DNA of 64,000 bases from Neoroseomonas eburnea. Its GTDB lineage: Bacteria; Pseudomonadota; Alphaproteobacteria; Acetobacterales; Acetobacteraceae. The notes under the pieces were generated by a model. The model had not been told where the DNA came from, did no database searches, and worked only from the letters and a program-made list of their open reading frames with translations. Location of the stretch: contig NZ_JAAEDL010000001.1 in NCBI RefSeq assembly GCF_018129005.1, forward strand, positions 124,001 to 188,000. The letters are read 5' to 3'. A program made the translations under genes and the position numbers. Each line of letters opens with the position of its first letter. The first letter of the stretch is position 1. Of this stretch, positions 38,384-45,189 are shown piece by piece.

Positions 38384-39796
38384 TCAATCCACCAGGAGGT
38401 TGCCGAGCGCGAAGTCGATCGTCTGCTCGTCGGCGATCGGCGGGCGACGGAGGAAGGCGCAGAGATCGGCGATCTGCTGGGGGATCTCGGTCGCCTGGTA
38501 GAAGGCGAGGGCGGTGCCGTGGGTCCTGATCCGCTGGATCGTCCAGGCGATGGCCTGGGCGGAATAGGCGACGCCGCGCTCCTCGGCCGCGGCCAGCATG
38601 AGTCTCGCGAATTCCGCCTCGTCCGGCCCGTGGACGTGGATCTTGTAGGGCAGGCGGCGGAGGAAGGCGCCGTCCATCAGGTCCCGCGGCGAGAGGTTGG
38701 TCGAGAAGACCAGCAACTGGTCGAAGGGGATCTGGAAGGACTGGCCGGTGTGCAGCTTGAGGAAGTCGATGCGCCGGTCCATCGGCACCACCCAGCGGTT
38801 CAGCAGCGCCTCGGGGCGCACGAGCTGGCGGCCGAAATCGTCGATCAGCAGCACGCCGTTCATCGCCTTGACGTGCAGCGGCGCCTCGTAGAAGCGCGCC
38901 GTCTCCTCGAACTTCAGGTCGAGCATGTCGAGGCTGAGCTCGCCGCCGGCCGCGACGAAGGGGCGGCGGCAGGCCACCCAGCGGGGATCGAACTCGTCGG
39001 CGAGGAGGCTTGAGGAGGTCGCCCGGTCCGTCGCGGCGCCGAGCCGGCGATGCACCGAGGGGTCGAAGACCTTCACGATCTGCCCGCCCACCTCGAAGCA
39101 ATGGGGCACCAGCACCATGGCGCCGAACATGCGGACCATGCGCTCGGCGATCGAGGTCTTGCCGTTGCCCGGCGCACCGTAGAGCAGCATCGAGCGGCCG
39201 GAATTGGCGGCGATGCCGACCTTGGCGAGCAGCCCCTCCGGTATGGCCAGGGGCTCCATCGCCTCGGCGACCTGCTGCGGCACGATGGTCTCGCTGCGGA
39301 TGGTCTGCTGCCGCACCCTCTCGGAATAGGCGTTCAGGGAGACGGGCAGGGGGCCGATATAGGCGTTGCTGGCGAAGGCCTCGACGGCCATCGAGCGGCC
39401 GCGCGGCGTCAGCTCGACGCGCAGCTCGCCGGCGACGATGCCGGGCTTCAGCTCGACGATGCCCTGCGCGCGCGCCTGCTCCATCAGCACGCTCGACAGC
39501 CGGCGGGAGATCGCCAGCGTCTCGGCGATGCTCGCCGTGGTGCCGTGGCCGGCGGTGCTGAGGAACTTGACCAGGATGTCGAAGACGATGCGGGCCTCGA
39601 TCCCGAGCTGCGCCAGGTTGTCCGGCGGGGCGGGCAGGCCCTCCTGCAGTTCGTTGACCTGGCGCGCGCTGAGCAGGCCCATCTCGACCAGCACCTCGCC
39701 GAGCGGGCGGCCGCTGAGGGACTGGCGTTCGAGCGCATCATTCACATCGTGGCGGGACAGCAGCTCGAGGGCGACAAGCAGGTCACTGAAACGCAA
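38384..39796 (-). CDS. AAA ATPase with N-terminal MshEN-like domain
   Basis: A 470-residue protein. Residues 1-55 resemble the MshEN/type II secretion ATPase N-domain (GRPLGEVLVEMGLLSARQVNEL), which binds c-di-GMP in MshE. A helical region follows, then an AAA domain with Walker A GAPGNGKTS near 209, Walker B GVLLIDDF near 318 and VFSTNLSPRDL. It is not a pilus or secretion ATPase, as the core is MoxR/RuvB-like. No pilus genes flank it. Function unknown. It lies 100 bases from the TPR-glycosyltransferase gene. Confidence 0.75.
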   Translation of the reverse strand: MRFSDLLVALELLSRHDVNDALERQSLSGRPLGEVLVEMGLLSARQVNELQEGLPAPPDNLAQLGIEARIVFDILVKFLSTAGHGTTASIAETLAISRRLSSVLMEQARAQGIVELKPGIVAGELRVELTPRGRSMAVEAFASNAYIGPLPVSLNAYSERVRQQTIRSETIVPQQVAEAMEPLAIPEGLLAKVGIAANSGRSMLLYGAPGNGKTSIAERMVRMFGAMVLVPHCFEVGGQIVKVFDPSVHRRLGAATDRATSSSLLADEFDPRWVACRRPFVAAGGELSLDMLDLKFEETARFYEAPLHVKAMNGVLLIDDFGRQLVRPEALLNRWVVPMDRRIDFLKLHTGQSFQIPFDQLLVFSTNLSPRDLMDGAFLRRLPYKIHVHGPDEAEFARLMLAAAEERGVAYSAQAIAWTIQRIRTHGTALAFYQATEIPQQIADLCAFLRRPPIADEQTIDFALGNLLVD

Positions 39797-39945
39797 GGCG
39801 TGTCTCCGGCTACCGGGTCGTGGCGCGCGGGCAGGGCGCGGCGAGTCTCGGATTCGTGTGCACGCTATCCGGGTGGCGCCCGCCGGTCCATCGCTCCGAC
39901 AGGCTTGCGCGCCGGGCGCGGCGCGGCATGCTTCGCGGCAGCGCC

Positions 39946-41073
39946 ATGGCTGCCCTCCTGATCGGTTCCGAGATCTACCGCCACTCCAGCTACGGGCCGA
40001 AGCACCCGCTGGCGATTCCGCGCGTCTCCGCCATGCTCGACCTGGTGCGCGCGCTGGGCTGGCTGCCCGAGGAGCAATACCGCGACAGCCCGATGGCGAG
40101 CCCCGAGGCGCTGATGCGCTTCCACCTCCCGGAATACATCGAGGCGCTGCGGCGGGCGGAGGCGACGCAGGACGTCAGCCCGCAGGACCGCGCCCGCTAC
40201 CGCATCGGCGCCGACGGCAATCCGGTCTATCCCGAAGTGTTCCGCCGCCCAGCGACCAGCGCGGGCGGCACCATGCTGGCGGCGCGGCTGACGCGCCATG
40301 GCGGGATCGTCCATGTCCCCGGCGGCGGCACGCATCACGGCCGGCCCGACCGCGCGAGCGGCTTCTGCTACCTGAACGACGCGGTGCTCGGGCTGATGGA
40401 GTGGCAGGCGTCCGGCCTCACCAACATCCTCTACGTCGATATCGACGCGCATCATGGCGACGGGGTGCAGGACGCCTTCCATGACGACCCGGGCGTCTTC
40501 ACCCTCTCGGTGCATGAGGATGGGCGCTGGCCCTTCACCGGGGGTGTCGCGGATCGCGCCGGCGGCCATGCGCGCAACATCCCGGTGCCCGCCGGCTTCA
40601 ACGACAGCGAGATGCTGTGGGTACTGCATGAGGCGATCTTGCCGATCATCCGCCATCTCCGCCCACAGGCGATCATGCTGCAATGCGGCGCGGATGCGCT
40701 GGAGGAGGACCCGTTGGCCCGGCTGTCGCTGTCCAACAACGCGCATCGCGCGGTGGTGGACGTGCTGATGGGGGCGGCGCCCCGGCTGATCGTGCTCGGG
40801 GGTGGCGGATACAATCCCTGGTCGGTGGCACGCTGCTGGGCCGGGATCTGGGGGCGGCTGAACGGACGCGAGTTGCCGGATCGCCTGCCGCCGGCCGCCG
40901 AGGCGGTGCTCCGCGACCTGGACTTCCACCGTGCCGCCGGGCGCAACCCGCCGGAGCACTGGTTCACCACACTGGCCGACGCACCGCGCCCGGGGGTGGT
41001 GCGGGCGGTGGTGCGGCGGGCCGCGGCGGCGGCGCTGGCGGAGCTTCCCGCCGCCCCCGGCGCCGTGGCATGA
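39946..41073 (+). CDS. Histone-deacetylase-like amidohydrolase (AcuC family)
   Basis: A 375-residue class I/II HDAC-fold enzyme. Zinc and charge-relay motifs are GGGTHHGRPDRASGFCYLND near 125-145, and YVDIDAHHGDGVQDAF near 163. The later GGGGYNP holds the final catalytic tyrosine region. Bacterial members deacetylate acetyl-lysine proteins, acetylpolyamines or acetoin-pathway enzymes. An ATG at 39928 is possible (six more residues). It is followed after 7 bases by a DUF192 gene. Confidence 0.9.
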   Translation: MAALLIGSEIYRHSSYGPKHPLAIPRVSAMLDLVRALGWLPEEQYRDSPMASPEALMRFHLPEYIEALRRAEATQDVSPQDRARYRIGADGNPVYPEVFRRPATSAGGTMLAARLTRHGGIVHVPGGGTHHGRPDRASGFCYLNDAVLGLMEWQASGLTNILYVDIDAHHGDGVQDAFHDDPGVFTLSVHEDGRWPFTGGVADRAGGHARNIPVPAGFNDSEMLWVLHEAILPIIRHLRPQAIMLQCGADALEEDPLARLSLSNNAHRAVVDVLMGAAPRLIVLGGGGYNPWSVARCWAGIWGRLNGRELPDRLPPAAEAVLRDLDFHRAAGRNPPEHWFTTLADAPRPGVVRAVVRRAAAAALAELPAAPGAVA

Positions 41074-41080
41074 GGCGGGC

Positions 41081-41575
41081 ATGATGCTCCGCCGCACGTT
41101 CCTCGCCGCCGCCGCCGCCGTCCCCGCTGCCCTGCGCCCCGAGGCGCTGCGGGCCCAGCCGGGGGTGGATGCGCCACAGCCGCGGCTGCCGACCGAGCCG
41201 CTGGTGATCGTCACCCGCGACGGGCGCCGGCACGGTTTCACGGTGGAGATGGCGGTCGACCCGAGCCAGCAGATGATCGGCCTGATGTTCCGCCCCTCCG
41301 TGAAGCCGGATGAGGGGATGCTGTTCGACTGGGGCGCCCCGCGCGAGAGCAGCATGTGGATGCGCAACACCATTGCCTCCCTCGACATGGTGTTCATCGC
41401 CGCCGACGGGCGCATCCACCGCATCGCGGAGCGCACCGTGCCGCAATCCCTCGCCACGGTCGCGAGCAACGGACCGGTGCGCGCGACCCTGGAACTGGCC
41501 GCCGGGGTGACGGAGCGGCTGGACATCCGGGCCGGCGACCGGGTGCTGCACCGCATCTTCGGGACGGCGCCCTGA
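41081..41575 (+). CDS. DUF192 secreted protein
   Basis: A 164-residue protein with a Tat-like signal (RRTFLAAAAA) ending near residue 26 (LRAQ). The DUF192 domain covers about 45-160, with EMAVDPSQQMIGLMFRPSVKPDEGMLFDW and WMRNTIASLDMVFIAADGRI. Function is unknown; archaeal and bacterial structures show a small beta barrel. GAGG ribosome site, 7 bases after the HDAC-like gene. Confidence 0.85.
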   Translation: MMLRRTFLAAAAAVPAALRPEALRAQPGVDAPQPRLPTEPLVIVTRDGRRHGFTVEMAVDPSQQMIGLMFRPSVKPDEGMLFDWGAPRESSMWMRNTIASLDMVFIAADGRIHRIAERTVPQSLATVASNGPVRATLELAAGVTERLDIRAGDRVLHRIFGTAP

Positions 41576-41619
41576 GGCGGCTTGCCCGGGAGCGTCCCCT
41601 TCCATAGGGTGCGCCGCGA

Positions 41620-41694
41620 CGGGGCGTGGCGCAGCCTGGCTAGCGCGCCTGTTTTGGGTACAGGAGGTCGTGGGTTCGAATCCCGCCGCCCCGA
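41620..41694 (+). tRNA. tRNA-Pro (anticodon TGG)
   Basis: A complete cloverleaf. Acceptor stem CGGGGCG/CGCCCCG with a C1-G72 pair typical of bacterial tRNA-Pro, D stem GCGC/GCGC, anticodon stem CCTGT/ACAGG with loop TTTGGGT giving anticodon TGG, T stem GTGGG/CCCGC with loop TTCGAAT. No CCA is encoded. Confidence 0.95.
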
Positions 41695-41715
41695 TGGCAT
41701 GCAGGAACCGGTTCG

Positions 41716-42039
41716 ATGTCGCAGCAGAAGGGCCTTGCCCGCATCTACCAGCCGCCCAAGTCGGCCATGCAGTCGGGCCGCGCCAAGGCGCAGGGCTGGC
41801 TGCTGGAGTATGCGCCGGCCGAGGCGAAGCGGCTCGACCCGCTGACCGGCTGGGTCGGCTCGGGCGACATGCACGGTCAGCTCCGCCTGCGCTTCGACAC
41901 GCGGGAGGAGGCGATCGCCTACGCCGAAAGGCAGGGCATCTCCTACGAGGCGGAGCCCGAGGCGGCGCGCCCGGCAATGACGCCCAAGGTCTATGCCGAC
42001 AATTTCCGCTTCGGCCGGGCCGAGAACTGGTCGCACTGA
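41716..42039 (+). CDS. NADH dehydrogenase accessory subunit (NDUFS4-like, ETC complex I family)
   Basis: A 107-residue protein matching the alphaproteobacterial/mitochondrial NDUFS4 (18 kDa, AQDQ) subunit: ARIYQPPKSAMQSGRAKAQGWLLEYAP near the start, GWVGSGDMHGQLRLRFDTREEAIAYAE in the middle, and KVYADNFRF.R near the end. It binds at the N-module of complex I. AGGAA precedes the start. It lies between two tRNA genes. Confidence 0.92.
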   Translation: MSQQKGLARIYQPPKSAMQSGRAKAQGWLLEYAPAEAKRLDPLTGWVGSGDMHGQLRLRFDTREEAIAYAERQGISYEAEPEAARPAMTPKVYADNFRFGRAENWSH

Positions 42040-42073
42040 CCGAAGCGGCCGAGGCGTGGTAGAAGCGCGCCGG

Positions 42074-42150
42074 GCGCCCTTAGCTCAGTTGGATAGAGCA
42101 ACGACCTTCTAAGTCGTGGGTCGGGGGTTCGAATCCCTCAGGGCGCGCCA
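42074..42150 (+). tRNA. tRNA-Arg (anticodon TCT)
   Basis: A 77-nt cloverleaf. Acceptor GCGCCCT/AGGGCGC, discriminator G and an encoded CCA. Anticodon stem ACGAC/GTCGT with loop CTTCTAA gives anticodon TCT. T arm GGGGGTTCGAATCCCTC. Confidence 0.95.
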
Positions 42151-42499
42151 ATTCATGCGGCTCATCTATTGAATTCACAAAATGGTCCCGTCGGAGCCTC
42201 GTCCGGCTCCGAGGATGGCTCCCACACCGTGCGGGTTCGTCCGATTCCCGGATGGGCTTGGCCGCGTTCGCCACGTGGAAGGTCGTTGTCCCCGTTGTCC
42301 CGCCCGGCGGCGCGCCCCGGCGAGGCGACTCCATGGGGCCGGCTCGGCCTCCTGCCGGTTGCCGGGCGATCCGAAGCCGCCCCATTGCCCTGATTCCGAA
42401 GTCCGGCGGGCATTGTTCCCGGGCCACTTGGCCTTGTTCTCCGTGGCCCGCCTGTCGGCTTCCTTCACAGCAGATGCAGCAGGCCTCGCGGGCAGGACG
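42151..42499. other. Gene-free region after tRNA-Arg
   Basis: No gene is supported on either strand. An 8-bp perfect hairpin (TCGGAGCC/GGCTCCGA, 42191-42212) is the likely end of the tRNA transcript. The first 40 bases after the tRNA are AT-rich for this window. No integrase, tRNA-end repeat or phage gene was found. Confidence 0.45.
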
Positions 42500-42970
42500 C
42501 TATACGCCTTCCGGATTGCCGCGCTGCAGTTCGAAGCGCGTCGGGGAGATCTCGCCCTCGACGTCGATCGCCACCAGGGACTGGCCGAGCTGGAAATAGG
42601 CGAAGCAGGTGTCCCGCCCGCCGGCGATCCGTTCCCAGCGGGAGCAGACCTCGTCGCCGCGGATGGAAACCGTGCCGCGATCGCTTGCGCGTTGGCCCTG
42701 CACCCCGGTGAGGCGGAGCCGTTGGGACCCGTCCGCGGCGATGTACACGAGCAGCCGGCTGCCATTCGGAAGCCGTCGGTCGAGCGTATTGCCGAACACC
42801 ATTTGTCGGAACTCGGCGCCGGTCAGGCGCCGGCCACCGACCACCTGCGGCACGTCGCGCGATGCGGCGGCACCGGGCGCAGGCGCGCTTGCCGGCTCCG
42901 GCACGGCGGCGCAGCCCGCGACCAGGAGAAGCAGGAAGCCGGCGGGAAAGGCTGCGATGTTCGTTCTCAC
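42500..42970 (-). CDS. Hypothetical lipoprotein at the end of the amyloid-like cluster
   Basis: A 156-residue lipoprotein. GTG start (AGGA five bases upstream); lipobox LVAGC with Cys20. The mature domain (about 45-150) has LTGAEFRQMVFGNTL, then GSRLLVYIAADGSQ and a late pair of cysteines in VCSRWE...DTCFAYFQLGQ. It resembles small alphaproteobacterial proteins of the type LTxxEFxxLLxGNT but has no known role. It lies 16 bases from the stop of the upstream gene, so it is probably the last gene of the fibre-export operon. Confidence 0.7.
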   Translation of the reverse strand: MRTNIAAFPAGFLLLLVAGCAAVPEPASAPAPGAAASRDVPQVVGGRRLTGAEFRQMVFGNTLDRRLPNGSRLLVYIAADGSQRLRLTGVQGQRASDRGTVSIRGDEVCSRWERIAGGRDTCFAYFQLGQSLVAIDVEGEISPTRFELQRGNPEGV

Positions 42971-42986
42971 GGATTCCTGGCTCCGT

Positions 42987-43310
42987 TCACTTCGACGCGC
43001 GGGAGGTGGAGGTGACTATTCCGTCCTGCGGCAGCGGCGGGCGCGGCGGCCGGGCGATCTCGTCCCACAGCCTGATGCTGGGCCCGGTGCGCGGCGCCGT
43101 GGTCGATGGGTGCGTCAGCTGGCCACCGCGCATGCTGCGCAGCGTCAGCGGATCCAGCGGGACCAATCCTTCAAGCCCGCTGATCGGCAGCACGGAGCGA
43201 TCCGCATCCTGCGCGCGCGCCGGGCCGGCCTGGACCAGCCCGGCGGCGAGCAGCATCAGCGCGGCCATGCCGCGCAGCAGGTCGAGCGTCGAGGTGATCC
43301 GGCCCTTCAT
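42987..43310 (-). CDS. Small exported protein with an internal double-glycine motif
   Basis: A 107-residue protein. A Sec-type signal peptide ends near residue 33 (ARAQ). A second segment to residue 63 ends LDPLTLRSMRGG, which looks like a GG-type processing site. The last 44 residues are polar and proline-rich. Its ATG overlaps the stop of the upstream gene (ATGA). No family is recognised. Its place behind a C39 peptidase suggests it is processed or exported with the fibre proteins. Confidence 0.7.
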   Translation of the reverse strand: MKGRITSTLDLLRGMAALMLLAAGLVQAGPARAQDADRSVLPISGLEGLVPLDPLTLRSMRGGQLTHPSTTAPRTGPSIRLWDEIARPPRPPLPQDGIVTSTSRASK

Positions 43311-43957
43311 CGGCCGAATCTCTCGCGCCGGTTAAGTCCGCTCTGCAGCATCGTCCGCGTGGATGCATTGTTCAGCATCCCGCGCAGGCCGGTGACGTCG
43401 ATGCCGATTTCCGTCCGCCGCTGCACGACCTGGCTGTCGGCGCTGTTCTGCAGGATGCCGACGACGCCGCCGCCACCGCCGATCTGCGTCGTCACGCGCG
43501 TCGCGCCGGCATTCAGCACATCCGTGACGACCGTCGGCGTCGCCTGGCTGAGGGAAAGTGCGCCGGTATGGCCATGCGCATCGGTCACCTGCACGACCGG
43601 CGTCGGGCCGCCGCCCGTGATCATCGTTTGCGGCAGGGTCAGGCGCTGCACGATCGCGCCGCCGAGCCGCGTTTCGATGTCGAAGCCGAAGGCCACGCTG
43701 AGCCCGCCGGGCAGGGCGAAGCCGCCGCGCATCTCCTCAAGTTCGCTTGCGGCAAGCGGCGCGGCGGCCAGGGTGAGCGCCGGCGCAGCGGGCGCGAGGT
43801 CCGGTGCCGGCTGCTGCCCGAGTCCGAGGCCGAGACCACCCGCGTAGAACGCGAAGAGATCGCGCGGCCCCTCGCCGGGGCTTCCCGCCGAGGCCGGGAC
43901 GGTGCCGGTCAGCGCCAGACTGAAGGCGGCAGCGCCGAAGAGGCGTGATGTCCACAT
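43307..43957 (-). CDS. Exported protein with double-glycine motif and one fibre-like repeat
   Basis: A 216-residue protein. Signal peptide ends near residue 24 (PASA). The pro-like region (25-79) ends SELEEMRGG, the clearest GG-type cleavage motif in the cluster. The later part has a beta-rich stretch and, at about 165-188, a segment (VVGILQNSADSQVVQ) that matches the fibre-repeat pattern VxxVxQNxGxNxxxQ. GGAAGGAG precedes the start. It may be a minor fibre subunit or a FapE-like export factor. Confidence 0.7.
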   Translation of the reverse strand: MWTSRLFGAAAFSLALTGTVPASAGSPGEGPRDLFAFYAGGLGLGLGQQPAPDLAPAAPALTLAAAPLAASELEEMRGGFALPGGLSVAFGFDIETRLGGAIVQRLTLPQTMITGGGPTPVVQVTDAHGHTGALSLSQATPTVVTDVLNAGATRVTTQIGGGGGVVGILQNSADSQVVQRRTEIGIDVTGLRGMLNNASTRTMLQSGLNRRERFGR

Positions 43958-43976
43958 CGATCGCTCTCCTTCCGGG

Positions 43977-44738
43977 TCAGAAGAACCAGCGTACGGGTGG
44001 CTGGCCGCTATTATAGAGGATCGGCGGCGGCATGCCGAATCCCCGTTGATTGAGGTCCATCGCGTCGCGCACCAGTTCGCCCGGCGCCCGGGGCCGCACA
44101 CCCCAGTCCTGCGCGAGATTGAAGCTGGCCTGGCCGACTTCCGGACGGTCGAGAATGACGAAGAGGACGCCGTTCCAGCTCTCTTCGAAACGGACGCGCG
44201 GCATGCTCCGCGTGCCGAGGTTGGGATCGGCGAGCAACACCCGGTCTCCGCTGACGCCGCGCACAACGACGAAATGGCGGTAGCCGTTGGTGTCAATCAG
44301 CGCGATCGCCGGCACACCCGCCTGCGCCAGGCGATCGAGCGGCAGGCGGTAGCCGTTGGAGCGCAGGCCTATGCCGGTAAGGTAGTTCTGCATGTCGAGC
44401 AGGGAGAAGCCGGCGGTACGGATCCGCTCGGTATCCCCTCGATCGATCATGCTCCGCAGCACCTCGTCCTCGGTCGTCGGCACGCCGTAGTGGTAGGTGA
44501 GCAGCGTGGCGAGCGCGGCCGAGCCGCAGGAGAAGTCGAAGCGCTGCCGGATGGTGCGGGCGAAGCGGCGCGCCCGGATGCTGGCCATCGGAACGGCAAG
44601 GTTCGGGCCACCTGTCGTCGCTTCGGTAAGTGGAACGCCGATCGGTGCCGTGCCGGTGGCGTCCGTGGCCGGCGTGCGCGCCGCCCCGCAGCCGAGCAGC
44701 AGCAGCGGCAAGCCGAGCAAGGCCGCAATGAACCGCAT
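43977..44738 (-). CDS. C39-family cysteine peptidase, lipoprotein (FapD-like)
   Basis: A 253-residue protein. Lipobox LLLLGC gives lipid-anchored Cys17, so the enzyme faces the periplasm. The C39 peptidase domain has the oxyanion glutamine in RQRFDFSCGSAALATLL (Gln65, Cys71), catalytic His155 in GYRHFVVVRGV and Asp171 in VLLADPNLG. No ABC or transmembrane domains follow, which separates it from bacteriocin exporters and matches FapD of the Pseudomonas Fap amyloid system. An earlier ATG (44762) is possible. A GG-motif protein lies on each side in the operon. Confidence 0.85.
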   Translation of the reverse strand: MRFIAALLGLPLLLLGCGAARTPATDATGTAPIGVPLTEATTGGPNLAVPMASIRARRFARTIRQRFDFSCGSAALATLLTYHYGVPTTEDEVLRSMIDRGDTERIRTAGFSLLDMQNYLTGIGLRSNGYRLPLDRLAQAGVPAIALIDTNGYRHFVVVRGVSGDRVLLADPNLGTRSMPRVRFEESWNGVLFVILDRPEVGQASFNLAQDWGVRPRAPGELVRDAMDLNQRGFGMPPPILYNSGQPPVRWFF

Positions 44739-44767
44739 GGCTCGCGCCCGTTCGCGCCGCATCGCCG

Positions 44768-45103
44768 TCAGCGGACGGAAATGCTGATGCTGGTCGCGGC
44801 CTGGAACACCGTGTTGTTGCCGGTGTTCTGGAACACGGTCGTGACGCCGGCGTTGCCGTTCAGCGAGCCGGAGATGGTGTTGCCTCCGGTGACGCTGTTG
44901 GCGCCGACCTGGTTGCCCTGCAGCAGCGCCTGGTTGGCGGCTTCGGCGTCGAGCCCGGCGCGTCCCGTGGCGGCGGCGAGTTCCTCGGCGCCGAGCGGGG
45001 CAAGGCCGGCGAAGCGGTCGGGCAGGCGCGCTGGTTCGGAGGCGATGGCCTGCCCGGCAAATACCGCGACGGTCAGCGTCGCTGCCGCGATGGCCTTGAT
45101 CAT
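44768..45103 (-). CDS. Small exported one-repeat protein (possible fibre nucleator)
   Basis: A 111-residue protein. Signal peptide ends near residue 22 (AIAS). A pro-like region ends LGAEELAAATG (degenerate GG motif). Residues 63-110 form one unit of the same repeat as the large neighbour: NQVGANSVTGGN, then GVTTVFQNTGNNTVFQ with a final alternating ISISV strand. GGAGGAATT precedes the start. It could be a nucleator like CsgB or FapB. It is separated from the large repeat gene by a 28-nt stem-loop. Confidence 0.75.
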   Translation of the reverse strand: MIKAIAAATLTVAVFAGQAIASEPARLPDRFAGLAPLGAEELAAATGRAGLDAEAANQALLQGNQVGANSVTGGNTISGSLNGNAGVTTVFQNTGNNTVFQAATSISISVR

Positions 45104-45147
45104 GGAATTCCTCCCTCCGGAGATGCACTCGGTCACTGCACGCAGGT

Positions 45148-45175
45148 CGCGCCGGCGGCCGAAGCCGCCGGCGCG
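45148..45175. promoter_or_regulatory. Perfect 12-bp stem-loop between the two fibre-subunit genes
   Basis: A perfect 12-bp stem (CGCGCCGGCGGC with GCCGCCGGCGCG) closes a CGAA tetraloop. It is 14 bases after the stop of the large repeat gene. No U-run follows, so it is more likely an mRNA stabiliser or partial terminator that raises the large subunit over downstream genes. Confidence 0.65.
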
Positions 45176-45189
45176 TTCATGCCGAAGGA

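Noticed and set aside
40964-41977. Minus-strand frame with AAGFEPTTSCTQN across tRNA-Pro and the DUF192 gene
   Set aside because: Again an antisense-tRNA artefact continued through the antisense of a real gene.
42080-42427. Minus-strand frame ending in GFEPPTHDLEGRCSIQLS across tRNA-Arg
   Set aside because: This is the well-known artefact made by translating a tRNA gene in antisense; the matching segment is the T arm and anticodon arm of the tRNA.
42151-42499. Possible genomic-island junction at the tRNA-Arg 3' end
   Set aside because: No integrase, no duplicated tRNA end in the window, and the following genes have the same composition as the rest.
43977-44738. Bacteriocin ABC exporter for the C39 protein
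   Set aside because: The protein has a lipobox and ends after the peptidase domain; no transmembrane or ATP-binding domain follows and no ABC exporter gene is nearby.
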